From Tetragonia tetragonoides (taxonomy: Eukaryota; Streptophyta; Magnoliopsida; Caryophyllales; Aizoaceae), in contig CM076148.1 of the NCBI GenBank assembly GCA_038025085.1, positions 2,978,501 to 3,042,500 of the forward strand: DNA of 64,000 bases. The letters run 5' to 3'. This document shows, piece after piece, positions 63,076-64,000 of this stretch. Below the pieces are notes generated by a model. It did not search any database. It worked only from the letters and a program-made list of their open reading frames with translations, and was not told where the DNA came from. A program made the position numbers and the translations under genes. Within the stretch, counting starts at the first letter, position 1; each line of letters begins with the position of its first letter.

Positions 63076-64000
63076 AGATCCTAGGATAAATTAGCACCAC
63101 GGAAAAACAAAACCCTACATGTCCACATATCATCATGTGTCACAAATGAAAAACCTCTTAGAGGTTTGTATAAATAAGGTTTTAAATTTAATGATGTGTC
63201 ATTTCACCAAAAAAAATAAATAATTTAATGATGTGTCAAAGATAACAAAATCCTTCAAGATTTGTAACATTGGAGATGCTCAAAAATTATTTTTTTCTCA
63301 TTGTGACATATACACCTAAAAATCTAAGGTTTGTATAAACTGGTTTGGCTAAATAAACAAACCTGGTTTATAGATTTTAGAGGTTTGTAACCTTATAAGA
63401 TGTAGGGGTTTACAAATGTGGTTTTAAAATCTATGATGTGTCAAGCATAAAAACTCTTTCAAGATTTATACCATTAAAGATGATACTCTTACAAATATTC
63501 CAGCAGGCACCTACCCTCTTATAATTTTATTTTTTAAATTAGTGTCTTCCTTTTTCATTTGAGGCCCCTAACGTAAATCTCTTTTTGGTTTGAAGTGTGA
63601 AAGATGCACAAATACACACCCATACATTGTGCCTAAATGCTCCAAAAATGAGAAGGGCCTCTCATGATTCGAACTCATCAAGACCTCAGTCACATGTAAC
63701 TCTGATACCAGCATGTATGTGAAAAAACTAATTCAACCAAAAAAGGCTTAAACTTATGGTTAGATCATGCCTAGCCGATGCATGTCACGTTCCTTAATAC
63801 GATAGAAGTGTTTGATGTTGTTTGGCTGATAAAAGACTTAGTTGACACTATAAACCATGTCTTGGAGGACTACTTTAATTTTGGTTTGGAAAATTGTCGT
63901 GACGAGTTATAATGTTACCTTCACGATTGGCTTGGTGGATGCATAAGTAAATTCATTTCGATGTTATATATAAAGGTTGTTGTTATTGTCAGGTCATTAA
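63076..64000. other. TPS-3 upstream region, with a possible SINE relic
   Basis: No gene. Repeated words such as TTTAATGATGTGTCA and GGTTTGTATAAA (63160-63440) form a loose local repeat. At about 63640-63740 the minus strand reads TGGTATCAGAGTTACATG and, about 25 bases on, GAGTTCGAATCATGAG. This pairing of a tRNA-like A part and a B box is found in tRNA-derived plant SINEs. Ends were not determined. Confidence 0.35.

Overview
The window is nuclear DNA of a flowering plant. The genes have GT-AG introns, the repeats are plant-type (Ty1/copia and other LTR elements, RNase H-bearing LINEs, Tourist-, Stowaway-, hAT- and Mutator-like MITEs), and the intact genes are plant terpene synthases. A eudicot is likely. 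I cannot place it further from sequence alone.

Gene content. Three seven-exon class I terpene synthase genes of TPS-g type are present. TPS-1 (27127-31023, +) can be read through only if exon 2 uses a shifted splice acceptor. TPS-2 (52245-56719, +) has one base missing in exon 3. TPS-3 (62935-59088, -) is intact and encodes 563 residues. A 64-bp piece of a fourth TPS exon 1 survives at 45054-45117. A family of small secreted peptides of about 88 residues occurs three times (11222, 20388, 35340). Its third copy is frameshifted. I do not recognise this family. There is also a broken P-class PPR gene (57850-58720) and a possible signal-peptide exon near the left edge (469-406, -).

Layout. 1-9400: solo LTR, MITEs and a dead LINE. 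9640-45600: a tandemly amplified segment whose unit is [Tourist MITE - solo LTR - minisatellite - secreted-peptide gene - conserved noncoding block - tRNA-like sequence - TPS gene]. Unit 1 (9640-17473) has the peptide gene, and a LINE and a copia fragment follow it. Unit 2 (17864-31856) has peptide plus TPS-1. Unit 3 (31857-45117) has a frameshifted peptide and a TPS reduced to part of exon 1. Unit 4 (45118-45600) is only a 5' stub. Later insertions (two copia elements, Mutator-like, hAT, Stowaway and LINE copies) can be bounded because the sister unit shows the empty site. 45600-52200: nested mobile elements and a tandem duplication upstream of TPS-2. 52245-62935: TPS-2 and TPS-3 face each other, with the PPR pseudogene between them.

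Working together. TPS-g enzymes normally make acyclic terpene alcohols such as linalool or nerolidol from GPP or FPP. The locus therefore looks like a small, recently expanded volatile-terpenoid cluster. Its unusual feature is a secreted-peptide gene co-amplified with the TPS gene. Part of the far-upstream sequence of the peptide gene is also found just upstream of TPS-1.
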